64,000 nucleotides of DNA from assembly GCA_963921935.1 (NCBI GenBank), contig OY998178.1:198494862-198558861 (forward strand). The letters run 5' to 3'. Both the position numbers and the translations under genes were made by a program. The notes below the pieces were generated by a model. That model was not told the origin of the DNA. It saw only the letters and a program-made list of their open reading frames with translations, and searched no databases. The stretch is from Galeruca laticollis. Taxonomy: Eukaryota; Arthropoda; Insecta; Coleoptera; Chrysomelidae. Below, in pieces: positions 21,901 through 33,182 of this stretch (its first letter is position 1; each line of letters opens with the position of its first letter).

Positions 21901-23690
21901 AAATAAAATCCCCACATAAAATACTAAAATACTCATGGATTGGTTAAATCACATGAAGAATATTAATAAAAATATTACTGTAGGCACCCATTTAATTATT
22001 TGCATCCCGTTATTCCAGGATATGCTTAATTAATTTTAAAACCCACAGTTAATTCCCTTATGCAACCAACTATACAGAAGTGTGTATAAAGTTGCATACT
22101 CAGTGGGTGGCTTAACCGAATTAATGCACCTCCGTGAGTTACTCGTATAATACAATACAAAAAAACATTGTATTTTTATCATGCTACAACCTTTATTGGG
22201 ATAATTATGATGTGAAAACCCTTGCTGGTGGCAAGGTAAGAAATAATATTTTCTATATAGTCTCCATGTCTTAGCATTTATTATTTTTTAGAGTTTTTAC
22301 CACAGATGGGTTTTTAATGATGATAGGTTTTTTACTGGAATTTTTTATGAAACCTTAAGTTTTCGACTTGTCAAAATTTAATCATTGGAATTTTATCCAG
22401 ATGGATCGATAAAATCGTAAGTTCTCCACGGCATGGTAGCAGAGGTGTTTGTTCTCGGATGGCGTTAATCACATGAAAATGGATTTTATAAAGGCGTCTT
22501 TGTGGCGTGTAGTGTAAAGGACAAGATTATGGTTTGTCGTTGAATCTGTGATCGTATTTGGATGGATGGGATGGATTTTTTATTACGGATGGTCATGAAA
22601 TACGAGATACAATAATCTGCTGTTAACAAAATGGCTGATTTTTAGTTTCCAGAAGCTGGAAGAAGTCTGTCGTTCTAAATGGTTGACAAATAATGGTTTT
22701 GATATTAACCGCAAGTAATATTTAGGTTTTTATTTTATTTTTACGTTTTCATATTTTGATATTGCCACTTTGATTATTATAAATGTAAACCATAGCTGTC
22801 ACTTTTTAATTTAATCAATTTTCACTTACATTCATCATTTTTTTACTTTTGAAGACATGATTTTACATAAACAGTATTACTGTATCATCAATTCAAACCT
22901 ATCTATCTGTTGAGATTATTCAAATTTATTTATTGGGTTTGGAGTGTTTTATTTAATTCACAAACTTAAAACAAAGTAAGTATCTCATAAATAAAATATT
23001 CGAAAAGTTTTTACTAGCTAATTTACTCCTTATTGATCTTGATTAATCAGTAAGGGTTTCTTGTAAGTCCGAAAAGTTGCCTTCGGCTTTGTAGCCTCAC
23101 AATTGTTAATAACATCAAAATGAACATAGAGGCCTCAAGATTCTTTGTCCACAATTGTTAATAATATCAAGAAGAAAATAGAAGCCTCAAGATTCTTTGT
23201 CACATGGAAGTTTAACATGGCCCATAAGAAACAAGTATATATTTAGTGTAGTATCTCTCTTTAAAACGATATCATAAATATGCGAAAGAAGTGAAATAAA
23301 ATAATAATTTCTGTTGAATTTTAAGTATGGCAGTTAGTTACCGGTTACCGGTAATCCCTTTGTACCTACATTTATATTCATTGTATAACCGCTTTATTTC
23401 AACATAAGGAATACTTATAAGATTTTAGTTGCGATCATTCAAGAGGTTGTCACATATCAAAGTAGTTAATTCGATGTTGTTGAAAATATTATTGTTTAGC
23501 TGGTAACTGTTTTAGTCCTTCAATATGAAAGTGGTTAAAAATTGTACCATTTTTGAAATTCGGCGACGTGGAAAAAGATCGTAGAAACCGTTAGGTTATT
23601 TTATCAACAAATGTTTAAATTATTTTTTGTTTGTTTTCAAATAAGAAACGAATTCTTGGCGTAAAATCACACGGTACAGATTAAAAAATA
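18997..23690. other. 4.7 kb without a recognisable gene
   Basis: I read both strands and saw no family motifs or long frames. The only clear structure is the 52 bp tandem duplication at 23098-23201. This is the longest stretch free of identifiable transposon sequence and could hold non-coding regulatory DNA or very old repeats. Confidence 0.5.
23098..23201. repeat. Tandem duplication, 2 x 52 bp
   Basis: The unit starts CACAATTGTTAATAA and ends CCTCAAGATTCTTTGTC; copy 1 is 23098-23149 and copy 2 is 23150-23201, with only a few differences. Confidence 0.9.
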
Positions 23691-24259
23691 CTATGGAAAT
23701 AGATATTAAAGTGAATCGAATTATAAATAAAAAATTATTTAAAATTAAAGGGATGAAACGGTCAGAGTCCGACCCTGGTACATATCATTATATTTGTGAT
23801 CGTTTTAAATCGTTTCTGTTAGCCACTTTCATTATCTATGAAATATTGTGCAACAATAAAAGTCTCGCATTAAATTTCGGACAAATTTTGTTAAATAATT
23901 TGCATAATCTATTTGCGTCTTGAGCACATTTAAAATTTTTCTTCGCCAACAAAAAAAATTAAAGCAAACACTCCTTGCAGTGTTGTTTCGATTATTTCCC
24001 TAAACATCTTATGAAGGTACAGATGTAGCTTTTCAAAAGTTGACTTGTGAAGTAATTTGCGTGTCTAGTCGATAAGTAATGTCTTGTAACATCTCAAGGT
24101 CGTTTAACTATGAAGCATTTAGAAATCCTTGTAATAGAAGATGATATATTTAGATTTAGAAATAGAAATTGTAGAGAAAAAACAAAAACGACAAGTTACA
24201 AAACTTACTGGATAAAAATTTTAATCAAATCTCAACAATAATGCGAAAATACGGATACT
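23691..24259. other. No recognisable gene; one short orphan frame
   Basis: A 76-codon plus-strand frame (23693-23923) contains no motif I recognise and has the A/T-biased composition of the surroundings. I do not call it a gene. Confidence 0.3.
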
Positions 24260-27055
24260 GGACTCAAGACTGTATTATATATAAAGTGGCTAGACACCCC
24301 TTGTGGCGTTGCGCCGCATAAATGCTTTCTAGATCCGCTTTCTGGGGTAGATCAATCCCCGTCATTTCAGCATTTTCTCGCTTATTTTTCTCCATAAAGT
24401 CCTATCCCTAGTTTTTTCCTTCCATATAACGATTCCTATCCTTCTTAAGTCCTCCTCTACTTCTTTCAGCCACTTAGATCTGGGTCTTCCTTGCCTTCTC
24501 CTACCACCTGGATCCCACTGTATCACTCAGCAAACGATTGCGCGCTCTCCTTCTCTCCATACATGGACGAGCCATTTTATTATTTGCCTCTTTATTCTCT
24601 TTACTATATCTTCCCCGTTTATTTCTCTCAATATTTCATGATTCATATGTTGCCGATATTCCTTGCCGTCAACTTTTATTGGCGCCGATATTCCTTGCCG
24701 TCAACTTTTATTGGCCCTAGAATTGTTCTCATTATTTTTCGTTCTACTATCCTCAACTCCTCTTCATCTCTTTTTGTCATTGTCATTGTTTCTGCTCCAT
24801 ACATTAACACAGGTCTTATTATTGTGTTATAAATGCTAAATTTCGTGGATCTTGTTAATAGTTTGCTTTTCAATAATTCCTTATTGGTATAGTATGCCTT
24901 ATTAGCTGCCATTATTTTTTCGTCGATTTCTGATCTTCGGTCCCCATTACTGCTGATCGTGATTCCCAGATATTTGAATTTTTCCACTTCCTCAAATTCA
25001 TATTCTGTTTTCACAATGTTTGCCAACTCTCATTATTTTGGTATTGTTGCATTTGATTCAGAATATTCCTTTTTTTTTCGTTACTATCACTATGTCATCT
25101 GCCTATGCGACTACCTGGCTCCCGCTCGTTTTTAAATTTCCCTTGTTCACATTTCTCATAACATGCTCCAGGGCCAGATTAAATGGTGTTGTTGATAGGT
25201 TATCACCCTGTCTTACACCTCTAGCTACAGAGCCTTCCGTTTCTCCTTTATTTCTAAGTATATTCACTTTTGACTCGTTTATAGTAATTGCAATTAATCT
25301 TCTTAACTTACTTTCTATCCCCTGTTCTTTCAGTCCTCTCATCAGTTTACTTCGTTTTACTGAGTCAAATGCTTGTTGGAAGTCTATAAATAGCATTTCT
25401 ATTTCCATTTTGTGTTCATGGGCCTTTTCCATTATCTGCTTGATGTTGTGAATAGCGTCAGTTGTTGACTTTCCTTGTATGAAACTGCATTGGTATTGAC
25501 CTATTATTGCTTTCGCTTTTCCAGCTAAGCGACTTTGAATTATTGCTGACATTATTTTGTACGCTACATTTAAGAGAGTAATACCTTTGCGCTCCTGCTG
25601 ATCCCCTTTTTTGTGTATTATGACAATTTGTCCAACCTCTCATTCTTCGGGCATTGCTTCTTCTCTCCATATTTTCTTTATTAGCCGATATAGTCTTTCG
25701 TCCAGTTCCTCTCCTCTATACTTGATCAATTCCATGTTTATTTCGTCTTTGCCCGGTGCTTTCCCATTCTTTTAATAACTTCTACTACTTCATTTTTTGT
25801 TGGTTCCTATTATATATTTTCTTTTTCATCTTCTTCGCTTTCTTCCTCTGATGTATTATCTGAGAGTGCCTCAATTAGCAGTTCCTCGAAATACTCTTCC
25901 CAAATTTGTTTACAATGAGCTTCTTCTTGTATCACTTCGCCGTTGTTATTCCTTATACCTTTATAAGTCTTATTTTGTTCATTTATTTTTTTATAATAGG
26001 CTTTTGTGTTTTTGTTAGTTTTTTCATTTTCTATTTTTCTTATTCTGTCATTCATCCATTCTCTTTTAGCATTTCTTATCAATTTGTTGCAATTTTCCCT
26101 TATTCTCTCATATTCCCCCCTATCTTCTGGGTTGTTTGTTTCTTTTTCTCTTACAATTTCTCGACATTTTTCATCATACCATTGCTTGTTTATTCCATTT
26201 TTCTCTATCCCTTATTGACTTTCTGCTGAACTCAGTAAACAATTTCTAATATTATACCATTCCAATTCCACATTCTCCGTTTCTTCATATTCCATTAACT
26301 TTTTTTCCACTTGCTTCTCATATTCGCTTCTTATATTTTCATTATTAAATTTTTCGAGGTTCCATTTAATTCGGTTTTTTTTGTAGCGTTTAAATTTTTT
26401 GTTTGATTGTGGCCACTACCATGTAGTGATCCGAGTCGGCTTTTGCCCCTCTGTATGTTCGTACATCTTTGATCTACGACTGCTTTCTTCTATTAATAAG
26501 CACATGATCTATTTGTGTACTATATTTATTATCCGGCGATGTCCATGTTATCTTGTGTTTTCTTGGGTGGGAAAATTTAGTACTACTTATTATCATATTC
26601 ATCCTTGCTACCAGATTACATAGGCGCTGCACGTTGCCGTTTGTTTTCTCATGTACGCTGTACTTTCATGCCACGTTTCCCAAGTAGTCATCTTTTCCAA
26701 TTTGTGCGTTGAAGTCGCCAATTAAAAGTATTGTGTCTTCTTTTGGTATTTTTGGTATTTCTTCTATTTCTTCTTCAATTTTTTCATACATATTTTATCT
26801 TTCTACTCCTTATGTGCACCTTCAGTTGGTGCGTATGCATTTATTATCGATATATTAATTGGTTTTGATTGTATTCTCAGGTATGCCAGTCGTTTACTTA
26901 TTAATCTAAATATAAGATTTCGTAAATTACCCCTTATTATTAAACCTACCCCATATTGTCCTGAGTAATAAAAACTAAAATCATTTTTTCTACCACCCCT
27001 TGATCTTTCCATCTTATCTCCTGTAAGGCCGCTACGTCAAGACTGTATTGGATTG
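24260..27055 (-). pseudogene. LINE endonuclease-reverse transcriptase, degenerate
   Basis: Minus-strand order from 27055: LDVAALQEIRWK (endonuclease start), YGVGLIIRGNLRNLIFR and SIINAYAPTEGAHKE (endonuclease core, 26800-26990), a GDFNAQ-region near 26700, NAKREWMNDRIRKIENEKTN (linker, about 26060), QYQCSFIQGKSTTDAI (about 25480), MLFIDFQQAFDSVKRSKL (RT Asp motif), GVRQGDNLSTTPFNLALEHV, the YADD box, KFKYLGITISSNGDRRSEID (about 24975), MYGAETMTMTKRDEEELRI and, at 24300-24500, RRQGRPRSKWLKEVEEDLRR. It resembles the APE-RT proteins of insect RTE/jockey-like LINEs. The catalytic box reads A-stop-ADDIVIV because the Tyr codon is TAG (25103-25105). There are many shifts. The 5' end is missing. Confidence 0.8.
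24652..24715. repeat. Tandem duplication, 2 x 32 bp inside the LINE
   Basis: GCCGATATTCCTTGCCGTCA plus 12 further bases occurs at 24652-24683 and again, identically, at 24684-24715. It duplicates codons of the KVDGKEYRRQ segment and shifts the frame (32 is not a multiple of three). Confidence 0.95.
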
Positions 27056-27756
27056 GAAAAATCAAATAGTATTAGTACGAAACTATTTTACAAGGTAGTT
27101 TGAAGTGGTATTGAAAGATACTCTCACAGTTATTCAAGTTCAATGTAAAATCACTGCAGTAATTAGTAGATAGGAATACTATGAATAAACCAATACAACA
27201 AATTTAATTCAACTGGCTGCATTGTAAATAAACTTTCGATGTCTCAAATTTTTCGTATTGAATATGTTTGACGTTTCTGATTAAATATTTTCATTAAAAT
27301 ATAAGACCATGCTGCAGGAAAAGCAATGAAAATAAACGGTCGACGTCGATATAAAGCTCATTAAATGCAATTTGTAAACGACCTATTATTACAAAAGTGT
27401 TTATTTCAAATACATAAAATTCAATTTCGGACAACATATAATTATTGAGATCAAACATTTCACAGCTGGCGTATCTTCTCGAGGTTTATTGTACTTCTCG
27501 CTTCATATTTCATGCTCTTTAATAGCATTTTGTCGTTTAAGTATTGTTAAAATGTTCAGGCGAAAAATAGAATTGCGAAACAAACTCATAGTTTCTTGAA
27601 CTGTATAAAGAATAGTGTTTATTCAACGAGTCTTTTAAGATGGAGTAAGTGCAGTACTAGGTTAATATTTATTTTCTACTTTAAAATTCAGTGACAACAA
27701 TCTCACGGTTTTTCCGATTTATATAACAAACAAGATACAAATTGGACGTACAAGAA
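27056..27756. other. No feature seen
   Basis: AT-rich spacer; nothing recognisable. Confidence 0.4.
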
Positions 27757-27759
27757 TAA

Positions 27760-28290
27760 AGGCCGAGACAAACGCACCGAGGAGGCACCGTGCCCGTACC
27801 GTAAATCGGTCGGCTGTCGGTGACAATAACGCGAAATCACACCTAATCTGTTGATCAGCCGACATATTTCACGAAGGATGATTTCGATACGCCGTGACGG
27901 GTCCGGGCCGTGCCTCGATGAATGCACGGCCAAACATTGTCAGGTAGCTTTGCACGTATATCTTCAATAGTGGTAGTAGTGGAATCCGTGGGACTGTGTT
28001 CAAGTATATATTCGATACTCATTGACAGCTCGGTGTTGTATATACAAGAGGCTCGGTGTCCACTTCGCGGAACGTGCCCGGCCCGGACACGGTCCGGTGT
28101 AACGTAAATCATCCTTAAAGTTCAGTATTCATTTGCTGCATACAGTGTCAGCACCGTGTTCGTCAAAAAGTAATCTGTACTCGGACACGTTGCGTGATTT
28201 TAGCGCGGTTGCGTTGTACCACACGACGCGACTTCCAACACCCGCTCGTGACATGTTTTGGGCACAGTGCGGCTATGTCTGTCTTGGCCT
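27760..28290. mobile_element. GC-rich MITE, Harbinger type (TAA target duplication)
   Basis: The left end reads AGGCCGAGACAAACGCACCG and the right end, inverted, AGGCCAAGACAGACATAGCC. TAA borders both ends (27757-27759 and 28291-28293), a three-base duplication of the TWA type used by PIF/Harbinger. The 531 bp interior is markedly richer in G+C than the neighbourhood and contains a second inverted repeat pair: AAGGATGATTT at 27875-27885 and its complement near 28107, with GGTCCGGGCCGTGCC facing GCCCGGCCCGGACACGG. Open frames inside are by-products of this symmetry, with no coding signal. Confidence 0.7.
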
Positions 28291-29196
28291 TAAAGCAGAT
28301 GCGTTTGTAAACAAATTATTAGGCAGTAACATTAGACGTTTGGTCAAATATAATGAATAAACTTTTACTGGTTTTTCATGCAGGTATTATATCATGTAAA
28401 ACATTTACCAAAAACATTTAGAAAAATCCCAATGGCACAGGACCAATTGGACAGGCTTATTTCAGTAACATTTTTGCATAAAAACCAAAATAAAAAATTA
28501 GATACAAAAGTAATAGAATGTTTTGAGATGTACAAAAAACCAAAGTAACATTTTGGGCAACAATTCAAAAACAAAAAATTTTCTTAAATAAATGTTTTAA
28601 TGTACGATTTATAGAAAAATCGTAGAACGTTTTAATGTCTATGAAAAAGCTCAGTAACTTTTTTGCGTCAAATGAAAAACAAAGGGAAAACGATTTTTTC
28701 AACTTTGACAGGCCACCATTTTGTTTTTACTGGGCCGATTTGGCTCATTAACGAACTCGTTCAAAATTTTGGCCTAACCGATTTCTGTAGAGAGTTTGGT
28801 TTTGATTCCAAAACGAAAAACTGCATTGAAATTTTTCCGAAGTCGCGTCATGCTACTCTCTACAATAGCCCTATTTCATTCTGAAATAAGCCTAACAGGA
28901 TGAATAACTATTGGAAAAGTGAGAAAATATAACAAAAATTAAATAAAATATTATTTACGGGCGATTTGAGGTCGGGAAGTGGAAGGGGGTGAAATTTCAA
29001 GGGTGGATAACGGTTTATCACGATTTCTGGCAAAACTACGAGTCCCATCGAAAAAGTCTAATGGCAAAGTTGTAGGTAATAAAAAGATGTACAACTTTTG
29101 TATTAACACTTTTTTCACATAACCTCAAAGTTTATGCGAAAAATCCAAAAAATCTATTTTTTGTTTTTTTCTATTTTTATCCCCACGGAAAAAAAC
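28291..29196. other. Gene-free; diverged ~80-110 bp repeats at 28460-28690
   Basis: GTAACATTTTTGC/GTAACATTTTGGGC/GTAACTTTTTTGCG each followed by an A-rich run occurs at about 28465, 28546 and 28653, giving a loose tandem structure. The following 28690-28900 block (motifs GCCACCATTTTGTTTTTACTG and ATTTCTGTAGAGAGTTTGG) looks like part of an interspersed repeat, but I cannot assign it. Confidence 0.4.
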
Positions 29197-29297
29197 TTCA
29201 CGAAACTTGGTGAAAACCTTTTTATGTCCCGAATATACTAATTTTTTGGATTCAAAATATTTATACGCCCAAACATAAATAAACATTACTATGGCAA
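29197..29297 (+). repeat. Inverted-repeat arm, pairs with 32642-32859
   Basis: Segments such as CTTGGTGAAAACC, TTTATGTCCC, TAATTTTTTGGAT and CATTACTATGGCAAA are present in inverted order and orientation at 32859 down to 32642. The right arm carries about 125 extra bases between the two matching parts. It could be one terminus of an element that enclosed the Cys-rich fragment before the piggyBac inserted. Confidence 0.6.
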
Positions 29298-29371
29298 AGG
29301 ATCTGGAAATGTAAAAAAATTTGCACGTCCAATAGTTTCAAATATGAATCAATCAAAAATATCGTTGCATT

Positions 29372-30074
29372 TCTGCATTGTTTTTCTGGTTGCGATGCAA
29401 TATCTGGATTTACCGAAAAAGGAAAGAAAACGATCGTGAGTTCATTATTAGACAATAAAAATTTCTCAAATTTGGCCAATATTATTTATGAAAAATATGC
29501 AAACAAAGAAGATATTGCCAAAAATGGATTGAAATTAATAAAATCTATTTATAAATGTAAAAATTAAAATATAACAGTGAATCAATTATGATTTCGAAAA
29601 TATTAATTGGCTATAATTAAATCATAATGGCAATATCTCACCAATAGAGAGAGCGCAGCAGAACAACGTTGTTACAGGGCATATTATCAGCTTAAAACTT
29701 GCCTGGGTAACGAACTGACAGCAACAGATTGGAGCAGGAAGCAACATCAACGTGGCATTATTCCTAAATTGACAGATAAAGAAATTATTCCGGAAACATG
29801 TAACAGTCTAAAATGTGGCTGCCGAAAACATGGCTTAAAACGCACAAATTTATGTTAAAATTGTCATGGTTCTGAAAAATGCCCCAATGTTGAAGAAAAA
29901 ACCTACGATGAAGAGGAAATTGTGTATGAAGAACAAATGTAGACTGGAAAAAATATTGGAGACGAAGACGATGATGGTCTTGAAGATTTCGAAGAACTAC
30001 TAGAATCAGGAACATTTGTCGAACCTAACGATGAAGAAATGCCATCAAAGAAGCAAAAACTAATGGATAAGTGA
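29372..30074 (+). pseudogene. Fragment of an unassigned Cys-rich (CXC-like) family
   Basis: Frame pieces in order: LHCFSGCDAISGFTEKGKK (29372), then NFSNLANIIYEKYANKEDIA, a stop at about 29565, AEQRCYRAYYQLKTCLGNEL with ATDWSRKQHQRG (about 29660), KCGCRKHGLKRTNLC (about 29812), CHGSEKCPN, and an acidic tail (GDEDDDGLEDFEELLES) ending at 30074. I recognise the order H..TGCD..S, W.WLGN.L.P.DWGW and CGC.K.GLKC as a conserved, uncharacterised animal family often present in many copies; the Cys pattern recalls tesmin/TSO1 CXC motifs. Function unknown. Only the C-terminal half is here; three in-frame stops show decay. Confidence 0.55.
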
Positions 30075-30182
30075 TATGTGTCTATTTCATAGTGTAGCAT
30101 GTTCGAAACGCTCCGCCTAACATGGTAGCTATACAAATGCCTTCAAATGTTTTCCATTCCCGGCTTGATGTTGGTTGATGCA

Positions 30183-32327
30183 TAACCCCAAAATTGTTAT
30201 CTGTCACATATTTCCTACGCCGGCTGTTTTAGTGCCCGAAAAAGTGGAAATTGCGTTTTTAGTGGAAATTTCTGTAATTCGGCTACAATAGGTAGGTTCA
30301 ATTGTTTTACAATGTATTTTGCCAATATGAAGTTTGCTATGGCCCCTCCAAAATGTTTGTAGTAAATTTGCTACATTATGAAACTTTCAGTTGAGGCAAC
30401 TGCATATTGGCGCCAGAATTTTTTAATTTTTTCGAAAATTTTGACTATTTTATAAAATAACTGAATATTTGTTTTTTCAGTTGGCCATGTCTTATAAAAG
30501 GAGTGGTCATAAGGAAGCACTTTCAGATGCTGAGTTGGCAGAAATTATAGATAACTTGGAGAATAGCTAAGATGATTTTGAAGATTTTTCAGACGATAGT
30601 ATTGCGAATCCGGATTTTGATCCCGAAGGGGAATTTTCCCATATTACCAAGAGGTTCATTTATGAAGAATACGCGGAGGGTCAACAACTGTCAAAGTCGG
30701 TAATAACGCAACTCCAATCTCATGGCATAAAAAACGTTTGCAAATTGGTGAAGATACCCTAAGATTCAAATGCAATATTGAACTTCCAACAAACATTATA
30801 GATCTGGAGACTCCATATGACTTTTTCAAGTTCTTTTTTTCTGATAACCTAATAGACAATATCACCAGTGAAACAAACTTATAACGCGTTCAGAAAAATC
30901 CGAATAAACCTGACAATATTTCTTCAATAGATATTCGAAAATTCTTAGGTGTATGCGTGTATATGTCTGTATCAAAACTACCAAGAACTCGCTGCTACTG
31001 GCGACCAGACATAGGAATACCCAGTGTTCGCAGTGTTTTGAACGTTTGAAATCCATACTTAATTTCAACGACAACACATTTATGCTTCCAAAAGATGATC
31101 CTCAATATGACAATCTTCACAAAATCAGACCACTGATAAGAGAACTCAATAAGCAGTTTGCTGCTATACCAATGGAAAGTAAGCTTTTTATAGATGAACA
31201 AATATGTGCTACAAAAACAAGGCATCATTTGAAACGATATAACCCAATGAGGCCTCGCTAATGGGATTTCAAATTGTTCATACTTCGTGATACATCAGGA
31301 TATTCCTATGGATTCGAAATTTACAAAGGAGCCTCCAACAAGTTCCAATATTGTTACTAGACTTGCGAAAAAAATACCTAGAAATATGAATTATCAACTT
31401 TATTGTGATAACTATTATTCTTCTGTTCCATTATTTACATCACTAACAAAACAAGGAATTTATATGTCTGGAACAATCCGTCGAAACAGAATTCCCAATA
31501 ACCCCTTACCCCCAGACAGCATTTTCAAGAAAAACCACGAGGGAGTGCTGAAGAATATGTAGTTAACATTGATGGGGTTGATTTGAGCATGACTTGGAAA
31601 GATAACAAAGTAGTTACGCTAATTTCAACTTGTTTCGGTGAATTACCTCATCATGGTGTAAATCGGTTTAACCGAAAAGCAAAGGAGAAAATAACAATAC
31701 AGTCTCCTCGTGTGGTACAAGAATATAACCAGCTTATGGGAGGAGTTGACCTGCTAGATAGTCACATAGGACGTTACAAAATACCTCTCAGGTCCAAGAA
31801 ATGGTATTAGAGACTTTTTTTCCATCTACTTGATGTTACAATAATAAACGCTTTTTTGTTGTATAAAAGGGCAAAAAGGGCGAAAAAAATTCCCGATGAA
31901 ATGAGCCTTTGGCAATTTAGGATCTAAATTGCAGAAACTCTTTGCCTGTTTGGAACACCTACAACAACAAAAAATTGAAGGCCTTCCACGAAACAAGTAG
32001 AAGATGAAATAGACGCAAAAAGACATATTCCTCCCAAAAATGTTCGATTAGACGAAACTGCTCATTGGATAAAATATGATCATATACGTCAAAGATGCAA
32101 ATTGCCCCACTGCAAAGGATTCACCCACTTCAAATGTGGTGTTCATTTATGTCTTACGAAGGACAAAAACTGTTTTTCAACTTTTCATTTGAATTAGACT
32201 TTCTGTTTCTCATTTAGATTTTTTTCATGGAGTTGCAAATCTGCTACAAAGTGTTTTTTGTGAAAAAATTTATCAAAAAAATGTTTTGAGTATGAAATTA
32301 GTTTATTTTCACAACCAAAAGGGTTAA
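30183..32327 (+). mobile_element. piggyBac-like element, about 2.1 kb
   Basis: The right end reads, inverted, TTAACCCTTTTGGTTGTG: a TTAA target site followed by the CCC start typical of piggyBac. The left end near 30183 reads TAACCCCAAAATTGTT, a plausible degraded partner. The enclosed gene is a piggyBac transposase whose start codon follows TTTGTTTTTTCAG at 30468-30480, a good intron acceptor. The size is normal for the family. Confidence 0.65.
30487..32197 (+). pseudogene. piggyBac-like transposase with stops and shifts
   Basis: Starts MSYKRSGHKEALSDAELAEI with an acidic N-terminal region (DDFEDFSDDS), as in piggyBac proteins. Then come DNLHKIRPLIRELNKQF and KLFIDEQICATKTRHHLKRY (first catalytic Asp in IDEQ), GYSYGFEIYKGAS, YQLYCDNYYSSVPLF (second Asp), STCFGELPHHGVNR, QLMGGVDLLDSHIGRYKI (third Asp) and RSKKWY. 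The end has a Cys/His-rich tail (CKLPHCKGFTHFKCGVHLC). All three catalytic Asp are present but lie in different frames because of at least four shifts and several stops (for example at 30568, 30761, 31259, 31808). Confidence 0.9.
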
Positions 32328-32641
32328 TTTTTTATCGGAACATTTAAAATAATATTTTTTAGAAATTCATGAAACGAGGGTTAGAATTCAAGATAAAGTA
32401 TTAATAAAATCCCCTTCAAATCTTATCTTTAATTCTTGAAAATTAATTTGCAATCTCTATGTTTAATGAATTTGCACTTTTTTAGTATATAAATGTAACA
32501 CGTAAACTTACGTATTTCGAGTAATTTAAGTGTAAATTTTAATAAATAACCCAAAATACTACATTATGATAAAATAAAAATTACAGAATTCGAATTTTTA
32601 GAATTCGAGTATTTTCGTTATTTTGCATTTTCTGAAAGAAT
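32328..32641. other. No gene; AT-rich remainder
   Basis: Contains a small palindromic pair, AGAATTCGAATTTTTAGAATTC (given here only by its position 32584-32605), and nothing else recognisable. Confidence 0.4.
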
Positions 32642-32859
32642 TTGCCATAGTAATGTATATTTATTTATACCATCAGAAAGTAGAAATTTCCACGAACAAC
32701 AATTTTTTCAAAACGCAAATATTTTGACGTGAGAATTTTCGATTGAAAATTAGGGTGCTTTTTCGATATTAAATCAAAATAAGGGGGAAAGAATATTTCG
32801 GATCCAAAAAATTACAGTGTGTTTGGGACATAAAGTTTTCACCAAATTCCGTGAAAAAT
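32642..32859 (-). repeat. Inverted-repeat arm, pairs with 29197-29297
   Basis: Inverted partner of the left arm, with an extra ~125 bp in the middle. See the left arm for shared motifs. Confidence 0.6.
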
Positions 32860-32940
32860 TTCTTTGTGTGTGTGATTTGGTTTACCTTGGCTGCGGATAC
32901 TATGTCCATTCGCCAGCTTAACATTTTGCTCAAGGATGTA

Positions 32941-33182
32941 CATTTTTTTTTTTTTTTTAACTTAAATCTTATACCTATTCTACTATGATACATTTTTTTA
33001 TCTACATTCTAGAATTCACATCTTTTTTTTCATTATTTAATATATATTTTTTTAATTTTTTTTTTTTTCAATTTTTTTTTTTAATTTTTTATTATTTTAT
33101 TATTCATATTTTTTTTTCTCCTTTCTTATTATTTTTTTATTTTCTTATTTTTTTTGTATACATATACTTTTTTTTTTTTTTA
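32941..33182 (-). repeat. T-rich run, probably the A-rich 3' tail of the LINE
   Basis: About 240 bp of T-rich, nearly pure A/T sequence directly beyond the 3' UTR of the minus-strand LINE. On the LINE strand it is an A-rich tail with interruptions, consistent with target-primed insertion followed by slippage. Confidence 0.7.

Noticed and set aside
22360..22600. GATGGAT-rich stretch as a minisatellite
   Set aside because: The motif recurs only irregularly and without a fixed period.
23693..23923. Small host gene
   Set aside because: No motif, no start-context or codon signal, and AT-driven composition.
27703..28112. Overlapping open frames on both strands in the GC-rich block
   Set aside because: They follow from the inverted symmetry and GC content of a MITE; no protein motif.
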